Source: an uncultured Christensenella sp. (GTDB lineage: Bacteria; Bacillota; Clostridia; Christensenellales; UBA3700). From it: a DNA stretch of 42,948 nucleotides. The stretch is from positions 1 through 42,948 of the forward strand of contig CAJTNA010000011.1 in assembly GCA_910577845.1 (NCBI GenBank). Direction: 5' to 3'. Shown piece by piece: positions 33,184-40,913 of the stretch. Numbering within the stretch: the first letter of the stretch is position 1; each line of letters begins with the position of its first letter. The notes below the pieces were generated by a model. The model was given only the letters and a program-made list of their open reading frames with translations, searched no databases and was not told the DNA's origin. The position numbers and the translations under genes are program-made.

Positions 33184-34638
33184 TTAATATGCTCTTGCAA
33201 AGTAAATAACTTTTAATTCACCCTCTTTACATTCCTTACCGCAACAAATACACTTGTTACCAGTTGGTGTTTGGTCAAATGGCATTACTCTAGCTGTTGC
33301 TTGGTATAGCTCTTTGATTTTTGCCTCACATTCAGGGCAACCACACCACATAGTTTTAACAAAGCATTTATTATCTAAAGCTGTTTTCATTTCCTCTAAA
33401 GTGTTGCAAGTGACTATATGACTATCCATAAAAGCTTTTGCTTTATTGTACATATTTTCGTGTACCTCATCTAAAAGTTTCGCAACACTTTCTGCAAGAC
33501 ATTTTCTTGCGACCTCAATTTTTTCAAAAGTATCACGGCGAACGATTTGTACAACACCATTTTCAATATCTCTAGGTCCTTGCTCTATACGTAGTGGCAC
33601 ACCTTTCATTTCCCACTCATTGAACTTCCAACCAGGAGTATTGTCAGAAAAATCTTTTTCTGCACGGATACCAGCTTTTAAAAGTTCCTTATATAATTCA
33701 TCTGCTCTTTCAAGCACACCATCTTTGTGAGAAGCAATAGGTATTACAATTGCTTGGATAGGTGCTACTCTTGGTGGCAATGCAAGTCCTCTTTGGTCAC
33801 CGTGAGCCATAATCAATGCACCAATTAATCTAGTTGATACACCCCAACTTGTTTGGTAAGGAAATTTCAATTCTCCATCACTATCTAAGTATTTGATTTC
33901 AAAACCTTTTGCAAAATTACAACCTAAATCGTGAGAAGTACCAGCTTGCAAAGATTTACCATCTAACATCATAGCTTCCATACCATATGTAGCATTTGCA
34001 CCTGCAAATTTTTCTTTTTCTGTCTTTTTACCAGTTAGCACTGGAGTTGCAAGCACATTTTTCATAAACTCAGCATAAACATTCAACATTTTGAAAGTTT
34101 CTTCCTCTGCTTCCTCGTGAGTACGATGCAATGTATGTCCCTCTTGCCATAAAAACTCACTTGTTCTTAAAAATGGTCTTGTTGTTTTTTCACAACGGAA
34201 TACATTTGCCCATTGGTTAATTAAAACTGGCAAATCACGATAGCTTTTAACCCACTTTTTATACATTTCACAAATGATTGTTTCACTTGTTGGTCTTACA
34301 ACCAATTTTTCTGGCAATTCTTCCTCACCATAATGAGTAACTAAAGCTACCTCTGGTGCAAAACCCTCAATATGCTCCTTTTCTCTTGTTAAAAAACTAT
34401 ATGGTATAAGCATTGGGAAATAGGCATTTTTATGACCTGTTTCCTTAAATCTTTTATCTAGTTCCTTTTGAATATTTTCCCAAATAGCATAACCATAAGG
34501 ACGAATAACCATACTACCCTTAACTGGACCATAATCAACAAGTTCCGTCTTTAATACTACGTCAGTATACCATTGTGGAAAATCTTGGTTGATATCTGCT
34601 ATTTCTTGTACAAATTGTGCGTTATTTTTTTTAGCCAT
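33184..34638 (-). CDS. proS: Prolyl-tRNA synthetase (archaeal/eukaryote-like type)
   Basis: Charges tRNA-Pro with proline. The 484-aa class II synthetase lacks the editing insertion of the E. coli type. Motif 2 (NVFRCEKTTRPFLRTSEFLWQEGHT), AGTSHDLGCNFAKGF and motif 3 (HGDQRGLALPPRVAP) are clear. An anticodon-binding domain follows, then a C-terminal zinc-like domain with the cysteines CGCPEC and CICCGKEC and the ending FARAY, typical of this type. GGAG lies before the ATG. No T-box leader is seen upstream. It has its own promoter and terminator. Confidence 0.97.
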   Translation of the reverse strand: MAKKNNAQFVQEIADINQDFPQWYTDVVLKTELVDYGPVKGSMVIRPYGYAIWENIQKELDKRFKETGHKNAYFPMLIPYSFLTREKEHIEGFAPEVALVTHYGEEELPEKLVVRPTSETIICEMYKKWVKSYRDLPVLINQWANVFRCEKTTRPFLRTSEFLWQEGHTLHRTHEEAEEETFKMLNVYAEFMKNVLATPVLTGKKTEKEKFAGANATYGMEAMMLDGKSLQAGTSHDLGCNFAKGFEIKYLDSDGELKFPYQTSWGVSTRLIGALIMAHGDQRGLALPPRVAPIQAIVIPIASHKDGVLERADELYKELLKAGIRAEKDFSDNTPGWKFNEWEMKGVPLRIEQGPRDIENGVVQIVRRDTFEKIEVARKCLAESVAKLLDEVHENMYNKAKAFMDSHIVTCNTLEEMKTALDNKCFVKTMWCGCPECEAKIKELYQATARVMPFDQTPTGNKCICCGKECKEGELKVIYFARAY

Positions 34639-34714
34639 TTTAAATCTCCATTTACTCTTTAATATAAAAAACCTTATTTAATTAATTAGATAAATTATTA
34701 CTCTTACTTTGATT

Positions 34715-34743
34715 ATTATATACATTTTGCAAAAAAATTGCAA
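34715..34743 (-). promoter_or_regulatory. proS promoter
   Basis: Minus-strand TTGCAA (34738-34743), 17 nt, TATAAT (34715-34720). The leader is about 70 nt with no visible T-box or riboswitch signature. Confidence 0.75.
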
Positions 34744-34863
34744 GTTATTTTACACTTTATATTGCCTCTTTTTTATCCTTTTAATTATTTCATTAAGCAA
34801 TTACAATAAAAACTATAAGATTTTGAAAATTTGATGTTACTTTTTTAACAAATACAAATTTAA

Positions 34864-35679
34864 TTATCTTAATTCCTCTGGCAAATTGCAATAAGTCAAA
34901 CCAATATTGTTGATTGTATTGTTTTTATTAACTCCGTGAAAATCACTGCCACCAGTTTTGAAAAGTCCATACTTTTTAGCAAGTTTTTCAAATATTGCCG
35001 TATGTTTTGGTGAGTGGGTTGGATAATAAACTTCCAAGCCATCAAGACCATAAGGCAAAAGTCCCTCAATCAAAGGTATTAGCTTTTTACTATTATGTAA
35101 TTGCAAAGGATGAGCAATTACAGCCATACCACCACTTTGCTTAATAGCTTGTACTGCTTTTAGTGGTGAAATTCTTTTACTTGGAACAAATGCAAGACGA
35201 TTTTCCCCAAGATACCTATCAAATGCCTCTTGAATAGAGGAAACATACCCCTCACTTTTCAATGCAATTGCAATATGACTTCTACCAATATTGACTGACG
35301 GCAAATTATTAATATCCAAATTGATATTGTATTTTGCCAATTTTTCTAGTATTTGTTTGGCACGTTCTTGCCTTTGAGTTAATAACTCTTGCAACAACTC
35401 AATTAATACTGGGCAATTATAGTCAATATTGTATCCCAAAACGTGTACCGCAGTAACACTATATGCAGAAATTTCAATACCAGGGATAACTTTAAGTCCA
35501 ATTCTTTCACCATAAAGCATTGCATCACTTTGTCCGCTGACAATATCGTGGTCGGTTATTGAAATGCATTCCATTCCTTTGAATTTTGCTAAGTCCATAA
35601 CCTCACCAATAGTCATTGCACCATCGCTATGAATTGTATGTATATGCAAGTCACTTTTAATTATCGGAATCGACCTCAT
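34864..35679 (-). CDS. PHP-domain phosphoesterase (RNase AM / nucleoside bisphosphatase-like)
   Basis: A 271-aa PHP hydrolase, cytoplasmic. Metal-binding motifs: SDLHIHTIHSDG at 9-20, ITDHD near residue 41, PGIEISA, IAHPLQLH and GGSDFHG near the end. Proteins of this layout (YciV type) remove phosphate from 3',5'-nucleoside bisphosphates and can trim 5' ends of RNA; exact substrate here is inferred. AGGAGGGG before the ATG lies inside the end of rmuC, with a 23-nt overlap. It is the third gene of a cca-rmuC-PHP operon. Confidence 0.87.
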   Translation of the reverse strand: MRSIPIIKSDLHIHTIHSDGAMTIGEVMDLAKFKGMECISITDHDIVSGQSDAMLYGERIGLKVIPGIEISAYSVTAVHVLGYNIDYNCPVLIELLQELLTQRQERAKQILEKLAKYNINLDINNLPSVNIGRSHIAIALKSEGYVSSIQEAFDRYLGENRLAFVPSKRISPLKAVQAIKQSGGMAVIAHPLQLHNSKKLIPLIEGLLPYGLDGLEVYYPTHSPKHTAIFEKLAKKYGLFKTGGSDFHGVNKNNTINNIGLTYCNLPEELR

Positions 35680-37102
35680 CTTCCCCTCCTATTAACTGAA
35701 TTTCTGTTGAGTCATAATCAATTGTTTCAATATTATTAAGAACATCTTGTATTCTTTCAGTTCTTTTACTAGTTTCATCAATTGATTTAACTACTATATT
35801 TGCTTGTTTTTTCATTGTGTTTATTGAATCTGCGAACTTTTTAAACTCTGTCTTAAATTTTGACAAAGCATTCCAAACCTCTTTACTACTCTTTTGAATT
35901 TGTAAAGTTTTAAAGCCTATTTGCAAACTATTTAGCAGTGCTGTGATAGTAGTAGGTCCACTAATTACAATTTTATATTTGTTTTGCAACTCGTCAAGCA
36001 AAGTGGTATCTCTTACAACCTCTGCAAAAAGTCCCTCTATAGGCAAGTACATAATTGCAAAGTTAGTTGTTTTAGGCACATCAATATATTTTTCGCTAAT
36101 TGACTTAGCCTCTGTTTTTATCTTTTTAAACAAATTCTTTCTTGCATTTTCAACTTGTTCTTTATCAAACCTATCGCTAGCATCTACCAATAATTGATAA
36201 TCTTCAAGTGGGAATTTAGCATCTATAGGTAAATAAATTTTTTCATCGTCTTTCTTGGCTGGCAATAACACTGCAAAATCTACCTTTTCCTTACTTCTTT
36301 CTTTTATAACAACTTGTTCCGCATATTGGTCCGCAGTCAAAATCTGCTCAAGTAAATTTTTCAAAGATATTTCGCCCCAAATACCACGTGTTTTAACATT
36401 GCTCATTATCTTGTTCAAGTTATTTACGCCATTTGTAAGGTTAGTCATCTCTCCCAACCCTTTGCTAACTTCTTGCAATTGTTTACTGATAAGCTCAAAT
36501 GCAGAGTCAATTCTTTTATTTAATGTAGTTTGCATTTTATTGTCCACAACATCTCTCATTTCATCAAGCTTAGTTTGGTTTTCCTTTCGCAAAGTATCTA
36601 GTTGAGTTTTAATTTCATTATCCACTTCACCCAACTTCTTTGCAAGTTCCTTTTCAATTGTTGCAAACTTTTCTATCATTGTTCTTTGAATATCTGCAAA
36701 ATTTTCAGCATTGCTAACTTTTTGATTGCTTAAAGATTGATTAACTTCTTTATCTATATTTTCTATTCTTTCTGTAATGCTCTTTTGCAAATCTTTGAAC
36801 TTATTTTCTTGACTATCCCTAAAACTATTCAATGTTTTATTAATAAAATCATTATTTGCAGTTATTAAAGTTGTTAAACCATTATTAAGTGAATTGTTGT
36901 TTCTATTAATTTCGTCAAGCATTGCGGTTTTTGTATTGTCTAGTTTAGTCGCCACATCACCAACAATGGCTGACTTTTGGTCATCAAGCAAAGACTGCGT
37001 ATCCCCACCATTTTTTCCCTTGGTTTTCAAAATAAAAAATGTAAATATTGCAATTAAAAGCATAATCGCCGTTACAAGCAACACCAAAAGTACTATATCC
37101 AT
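35657..37102 (-). CDS. rmuC: RmuC-family DNA recombination protein
   Basis: A 481-aa membrane-tethered protein: an N-terminal helix (about 4-26), a long coiled coil (about 40-215) rich in K, E, Q and N, then the RmuC nuclease-like domain (about 215-440) with TRGIWGEISLKNLLEQIL, VDFAVLLP, LPIDAKFPLEDYQ and FAIMYLPIEGLFAEV. RmuC limits inversions and rearrangements at repeated DNA in E. coli, which is of interest beside an invertible element, though any link is speculation. Start ATG overlaps the cca stop by 1 nt (TAATG), with AAGGAG upstream. Confidence 0.92.
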   Translation of the reverse strand: MDIVLLVLLVTAIMLLIAIFTFFILKTKGKNGGDTQSLLDDQKSAIVGDVATKLDNTKTAMLDEINRNNNSLNNGLTTLITANNDFINKTLNSFRDSQENKFKDLQKSITERIENIDKEVNQSLSNQKVSNAENFADIQRTMIEKFATIEKELAKKLGEVDNEIKTQLDTLRKENQTKLDEMRDVVDNKMQTTLNKRIDSAFELISKQLQEVSKGLGEMTNLTNGVNNLNKIMSNVKTRGIWGEISLKNLLEQILTADQYAEQVVIKERSKEKVDFAVLLPAKKDDEKIYLPIDAKFPLEDYQLLVDASDRFDKEQVENARKNLFKKIKTEAKSISEKYIDVPKTTNFAIMYLPIEGLFAEVVRDTTLLDELQNKYKIVISGPTTITALLNSLQIGFKTLQIQKSSKEVWNALSKFKTEFKKFADSINTMKKQANIVVKSIDETSKRTERIQDVLNNIETIDYDSTEIQLIGGEDEVDSDN

Positions 37103-38457
37103 TATTTTCTTCTCCTTAGTCTATTTAAAATCTCTTCCCTTGTAATAATTTTGCCATTGTGCAAAATCCAAAGTCTTATATTATTCAACATTTCGCCAAT
37201 TTCACGCCCGCTAAAACCTAATTCCATAAGGTCTATGCCATTTATAGGCAAATCTTTAACTTTCATAGGCATACCATCAGCCAACATTTGATTTTTTAAC
37301 TGTATCAATTTTTTCACATAATTACCATCATAAATATCCTTGTTAGTAGCAAGTCCATCTGCTTGTTTTAAAGCAATAAAATCATCAAAATACTCAAGAT
37401 TATCTGCAATGAAAACTCTGCATTTAGAAGTTCTTGTTTTGCCGTCCAAATCAAACATATGAATACGTGTTAGCTTTTCCGCACTTTCAATTTCAGCATT
37501 AGAAAATTTAAGTCTTGTTAAAATCTCGCCAACAAGTTCTGCACCTCTAATCTCGTGCATATACATATTGCCATATTCTTTAAGCATAATAGGTTTAGCA
37601 ATATCGTGTAATAGTCCAACAATCATTAAATGTGGTGGCAAATTATCCATTGTCGCAAGAGAATGTTCAAACACATCATAAATATGATACTTAGGATTTT
37701 GTGCTACGCCTATAGTATCAAGCAATTCTGGAATAATATATTTCATCGCTCCTATATCTACCAGAAGTCTTATGCCATCACTTGCTTTCAACCCGCTTTT
37801 GTAGCTATCATATTTAAAAATACCCTCAAAAATCGATACTAATTCATCCTTTATCCGTTCTTTTGAAATATCTTTTAGTCCAACTGAATATTCTTTTGCA
37901 CTGCTTAAAGTATTATTATCAATACCAAAACCTAATTGCAAACTAAACCTTACAAGTCGCATTATTCGCAGTGCATCCTCACTTAAAGTTAAGTTAGCAT
38001 CTCTAACAGTTCTCAATATTTTATTTTTAATATCTTCAATTCCGCCGACTAAATCTACTATTTTGTCCGTACAAATATCATAATATAAGGCATTACAAGT
38101 AAAGTCACGTCTGCTTGCATCAATCTCAATATTATCTGTAAAAATACACTTGCTAGGCTTGTGCTTACCACTATTAAGCGGATAGCTATCTTGCCTAAAA
38201 GTTGTGTACTCAAAACTCTCATTTCTGCATTTTATAACTAAGGTACCTGTTCTTTTATATTGAGCGGTTATTTTAAAATCACTTTCGCTAAGCAATCTTT
38301 CTACTATATCAATTTGCAGTTTAGAAGTAATGTCAAAGTCACTTATAGGAAAACCAAGCAAACTATTACGAACCGCACCTCCCACCACATAAAGAGTGGC
38401 AAACGGCTCAAATAGTTTTGCTAATTTTTTTAAACTTTCTGGCAATAAATTTTTCAC
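37102..38457 (-). CDS. cca: CCA tRNA nucleotidyltransferase / poly(A) polymerase family protein
   Basis: Adds or repairs the 3' CCA end of tRNAs. The 451-aa protein has the nucleotidyltransferase start YVVGGAVRNSLLG, the metal pair in SDFDIT, RRDFTCNALYYD and EDALRIMRLVRFSLQLGF. A C-terminal HD domain has FEHSL, GLLHDIAKP and the later HMFD; some family members with HD domains have extra phosphatase activity. Start GTG at 38457 is preferred because GAGGT lies about 6 nt before it; an in-frame TTG at 38469 overlaps that ribosome site. It heads the cca-rmuC-PHP operon. No good promoter is evident in the 249-nt gap 38458-38706, which has only a weak 7-bp dyad near 38666-38686. Confidence 0.93.
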   Translation of the reverse strand: MKNLLPESLKKLAKLFEPFATLYVVGGAVRNSLLGFPISDFDITSKLQIDIVERLLSESDFKITAQYKRTGTLVIKCRNESFEYTTFRQDSYPLNSGKHKPSKCIFTDNIEIDASRRDFTCNALYYDICTDKIVDLVGGIEDIKNKILRTVRDANLTLSEDALRIMRLVRFSLQLGFGIDNNTLSSAKEYSVGLKDISKERIKDELVSIFEGIFKYDSYKSGLKASDGIRLLVDIGAMKYIIPELLDTIGVAQNPKYHIYDVFEHSLATMDNLPPHLMIVGLLHDIAKPIMLKEYGNMYMHEIRGAELVGEILTRLKFSNAEIESAEKLTRIHMFDLDGKTRTSKCRVFIADNLEYFDDFIALKQADGLATNKDIYDGNYVKKLIQLKNQMLADGMPMKVKDLPINGIDLMELGFSGREIGEMLNNIRLWILHNGKIITREEILNRLRRRK

Positions 38458-38706
38458 TACTAACCTCAATTACAAATTTATACAAAACTATAATTTTATA
38501 CATTTCTGTTAATGATTATCTTTTATTTAATGACAAACACCTTTTAACACATAGGCACATCATATTATTTAATTTTCTAAATTTGTCGCAAATCTAAATT
38601 GTTAATTAAATTACACCAACTTACCAATGCTTTAAGCAGTTAATCATCTACTACAATGTTGACAATTATTGTTGCTAGCAATAATGATTTTTAATTATTT
38701 TAAGCC

Positions 38707-39249
38707 TTAATTTAAATACACGCTTTTGGCAAGCACGCATATATCTTTTAAATTGCGATACTTTTGTGCGTAATCTAAACCATAACCTACAACAAACTCA
38801 TTTGGAATAACTTTACCAATATACTCGCCGTTTATATCTACCTCACGTCTATCTGGTTTATCCAACATTGTGGCTACACGTAAACTTTTTGGTTCTCTTT
38901 TTGCAAGCAACTCTTTTAAATTTTTAATAGTTCTACCACTATCAATAATATCCTCAACTATAAGCACATTTTTGCCTTTTATATCCTCTTGCAAATCGTG
39001 AATAATCTTAACATTATTACTTGTTTTAGCACTATTTCCATAACTTGATATTCGCATAAATTCAAGTCTAATATCCAAATCAAGTTCTCTTATTAAATCA
39101 CTAAAAAATATACAAGACCCTTTCAACATACAAACAACTAATAACTGCTCACCGATATAATCTTTATTAATTTTGGTCGCAAGACCTTTTACTATCTCTT
39201 TTATTTCGCTCTCGCATATTAAAACACTTTGTATATCCTTATTAACCAT
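38707..39249 (-). CDS. hpt: Hypoxanthine phosphoribosyltransferase
   Basis: Purine salvage: forms IMP or GMP from hypoxanthine or guanine and PRPP. The 180-aa protein has the family length. CMLKGSCIFFSDLIR is the PPi loop, SSYGNSAKTS the flexible loop, VLIVEDIIDSGRT the PRPP motif, and FVVGYGLDYAQKYRNL the base-binding end. GAGAGG lies before the ATG. It follows tilS by 63 nt on the same strand, the usual Firmicutes pairing. Confidence 0.96.
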   Translation of the reverse strand: MVNKDIQSVLICESEIKEIVKGLATKINKDYIGEQLLVVCMLKGSCIFFSDLIRELDLDIRLEFMRISSYGNSAKTSNNVKIIHDLQEDIKGKNVLIVEDIIDSGRTIKNLKELLAKREPKSLRVATMLDKPDRREVDINGEYIGKVIPNEFVVGYGLDYAQKYRNLKDICVLAKSVYLN

Positions 39250-39312
39250 AACATCCTCTCAAAGTAAAATTCATAATTTAATTAATAGTAAAAAATTATT
39301 CTTAACAAATCT

Positions 39313-40617
39313 TTACAATACTTTTAGACTAATTTTGTATATTTGCTTACTATCCTCAAGCACTCTAGCTTTTTCACTTATATCTACACCGCAAACGCAA
39401 ATAATCTCTTGCCCTATAGCAATTACTGGCAGTCTGTCACGCAACCTCAACGGCACTTTTTTATCCGTTAAAAAATCACCTAAGCTCTTTTTTCCACCAC
39501 CAAACTTTTGAATATAATCGCCAATTTGCCTTAATCTAATTTCCAACTTTTCCAGATTATCTATAGAAATATATAAGTTCTTATCAATACCACTTTGCAA
39601 GCAATTTTTAAACTTTTCCGCCTTGCAAATCTGCAATTCATATCCACCAAGTTCAAAAATACCTTCCGAAAATCGATACTTTATTTGTGAATAGCTAATT
39701 TTTTTTGCAATAACCACACCATCTCTTTCCTTATAAACAATTGTATTGTAAGGCATATCTATAGAGCTATTTACATTGCTTTCTGCAAACTCAAGAATAA
39801 TATCAATATGCTTCCTTTCAATATCAAAGTTTATCCCCAAAAGGCTAAATGCACGCCTTATCATTTCAGCTTTTATAACATTGTGCTTGTTTTGCAAATC
39901 ACAATAAACACCATTATCCTCCAGCACAAGTATAGGTGTATTTTTGTCAATAAAGTCAAGCACTTCTTGAGCTATTTCTGCAAGGTTAAGCAAGCTATTA
40001 CCAAACTGAGGATATTTTTGTTTTATAACTGGCAAAATCTCATTTCGTGTAAAATTACGACTATATTCATTATCTAAATTTGTACTATCCTCACAATACT
40101 CAATATTATTGTCACGGATGTATTCCATAATTTCATCTTTGCTAGTATATAACAAAGGGTGAATGATATGCCCACTTTCCAATGCCATTCCTGTCAAGCC
40201 ATTAATGCCACAACCTCTTGCAATATGCATAAAAATGCTTTCCTCTTGGTCTGACTTATGATGAGCAGTCGCAACAACATATGCATATTCCAAAGTCGCC
40301 TTTTCAAAAATGTTATGACGTAATATTCGTGCGGACTGCTCAATCGTGTAACCATTTTTTTTTGCAAAACTTATTGCATCTACATCATACTTGTATAATG
40401 TAATTCCGTATTTTTCCGTATATCTTTTAACAAAATCGCTATCTCGTTTGCTTTCCTCACCACGTATATGGTGGTCAATATTGATAACAACATAGCTTTC
40501 TTTGGGGCGGTTTTTTCTAAACCACTCCAACATTGCCATACTATCACTTCCACCACTTACCGCCAATGCAATAATCGGATATTTATCTAAAATGCAAACT
40601 ATACTCGATTTTATCAT
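39313..40617 (-). CDS. tilS: tRNA(Ile)-lysidine synthase
   Basis: Converts cytidine 34 of tRNA-Ile(CAU) to lysidine so it reads AUA codons, which are common in this AT-rich genome. The 434-aa protein has the PP-loop SGGSDS at 21-26, NIDHHIRG, AHHKSDQEES, RNFTRNEILP, and a TilS C-terminal domain with FGGGKKSLGDFLTDKKVP. No ribosome site precedes the ATG. Instead the TATAAT of a good promoter ends 6 nt before it, so the mRNA should begin at or next to the start codon (leaderless). It is co-transcribed with hpt. Confidence 0.95.
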   Translation of the reverse strand: MIKSSIVCILDKYPIIALAVSGGSDSMAMLEWFRKNRPKESYVVINIDHHIRGEESKRDSDFVKRYTEKYGITLYKYDVDAISFAKKNGYTIEQSARILRHNIFEKATLEYAYVVATAHHKSDQEESIFMHIARGCGINGLTGMALESGHIIHPLLYTSKDEIMEYIRDNNIEYCEDSTNLDNEYSRNFTRNEILPVIKQKYPQFGNSLLNLAEIAQEVLDFIDKNTPILVLEDNGVYCDLQNKHNVIKAEMIRRAFSLLGINFDIERKHIDIILEFAESNVNSSIDMPYNTIVYKERDGVVIAKKISYSQIKYRFSEGIFELGGYELQICKAEKFKNCLQSGIDKNLYISIDNLEKLEIRLRQIGDYIQKFGGGKKSLGDFLTDKKVPLRLRDRLPVIAIGQEIICVCGVDISEKARVLEDSKQIYKISLKVL

Positions 40618-40623
40618 ATATTT

Positions 40624-40652
40624 ATTATATATCTTTTTATATCTTTTTGCAA
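40624..40652 (-). promoter_or_regulatory. tilS-hpt promoter, start codon at +1
   Basis: Minus-strand TTGCAA (40647-40652), 17 nt, TATAAT (40624-40629). Counting 7 nt from the -10 box puts +1 on the A of the tilS ATG. Confidence 0.75.
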
Positions 40653-40848
40653 GAGATTATATCCTTTTAAAAAAATTACTATATAAATAAATTAAAGCAC
40701 CAACTTTGCCATCTCTTAATTTGTTTATAATTATTCTTTTTATAATTTCTGTTATTTCTTACATTGCAACTATTAAAAAATTTCAATTTACTACCTATAC
40801 TTATGCAAAAAAATTTGCTTTTAAAATTCGTTTTATAAACAAATTAGA

Positions 40849-40866
40849 GTGAGATAATTATCTCAC
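40849..40866 (-). terminator. Palindromic hairpin after the right-edge dockerin gene
   Basis: A perfect 18-nt palindrome, GTGAGATAATTATCTCAC, lies about 47 nt beyond the stop codon, with an A/T-rich but not T-only tail. It is a probable terminator; it is also a plausible protein-binding site. Confidence 0.6.
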
Positions 40867-40913
40867 CCGAATTTCGTTTCAACTATTACATTATTTGTTT
40901 TATCTAAAATATA

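Noticed and set aside
34639..34863. T-box leader upstream of proS
   Set aside because: The T-box consensus (AGGGTGGNACCGCG) and an antiterminator are absent, and the leader is only about 70 nt.
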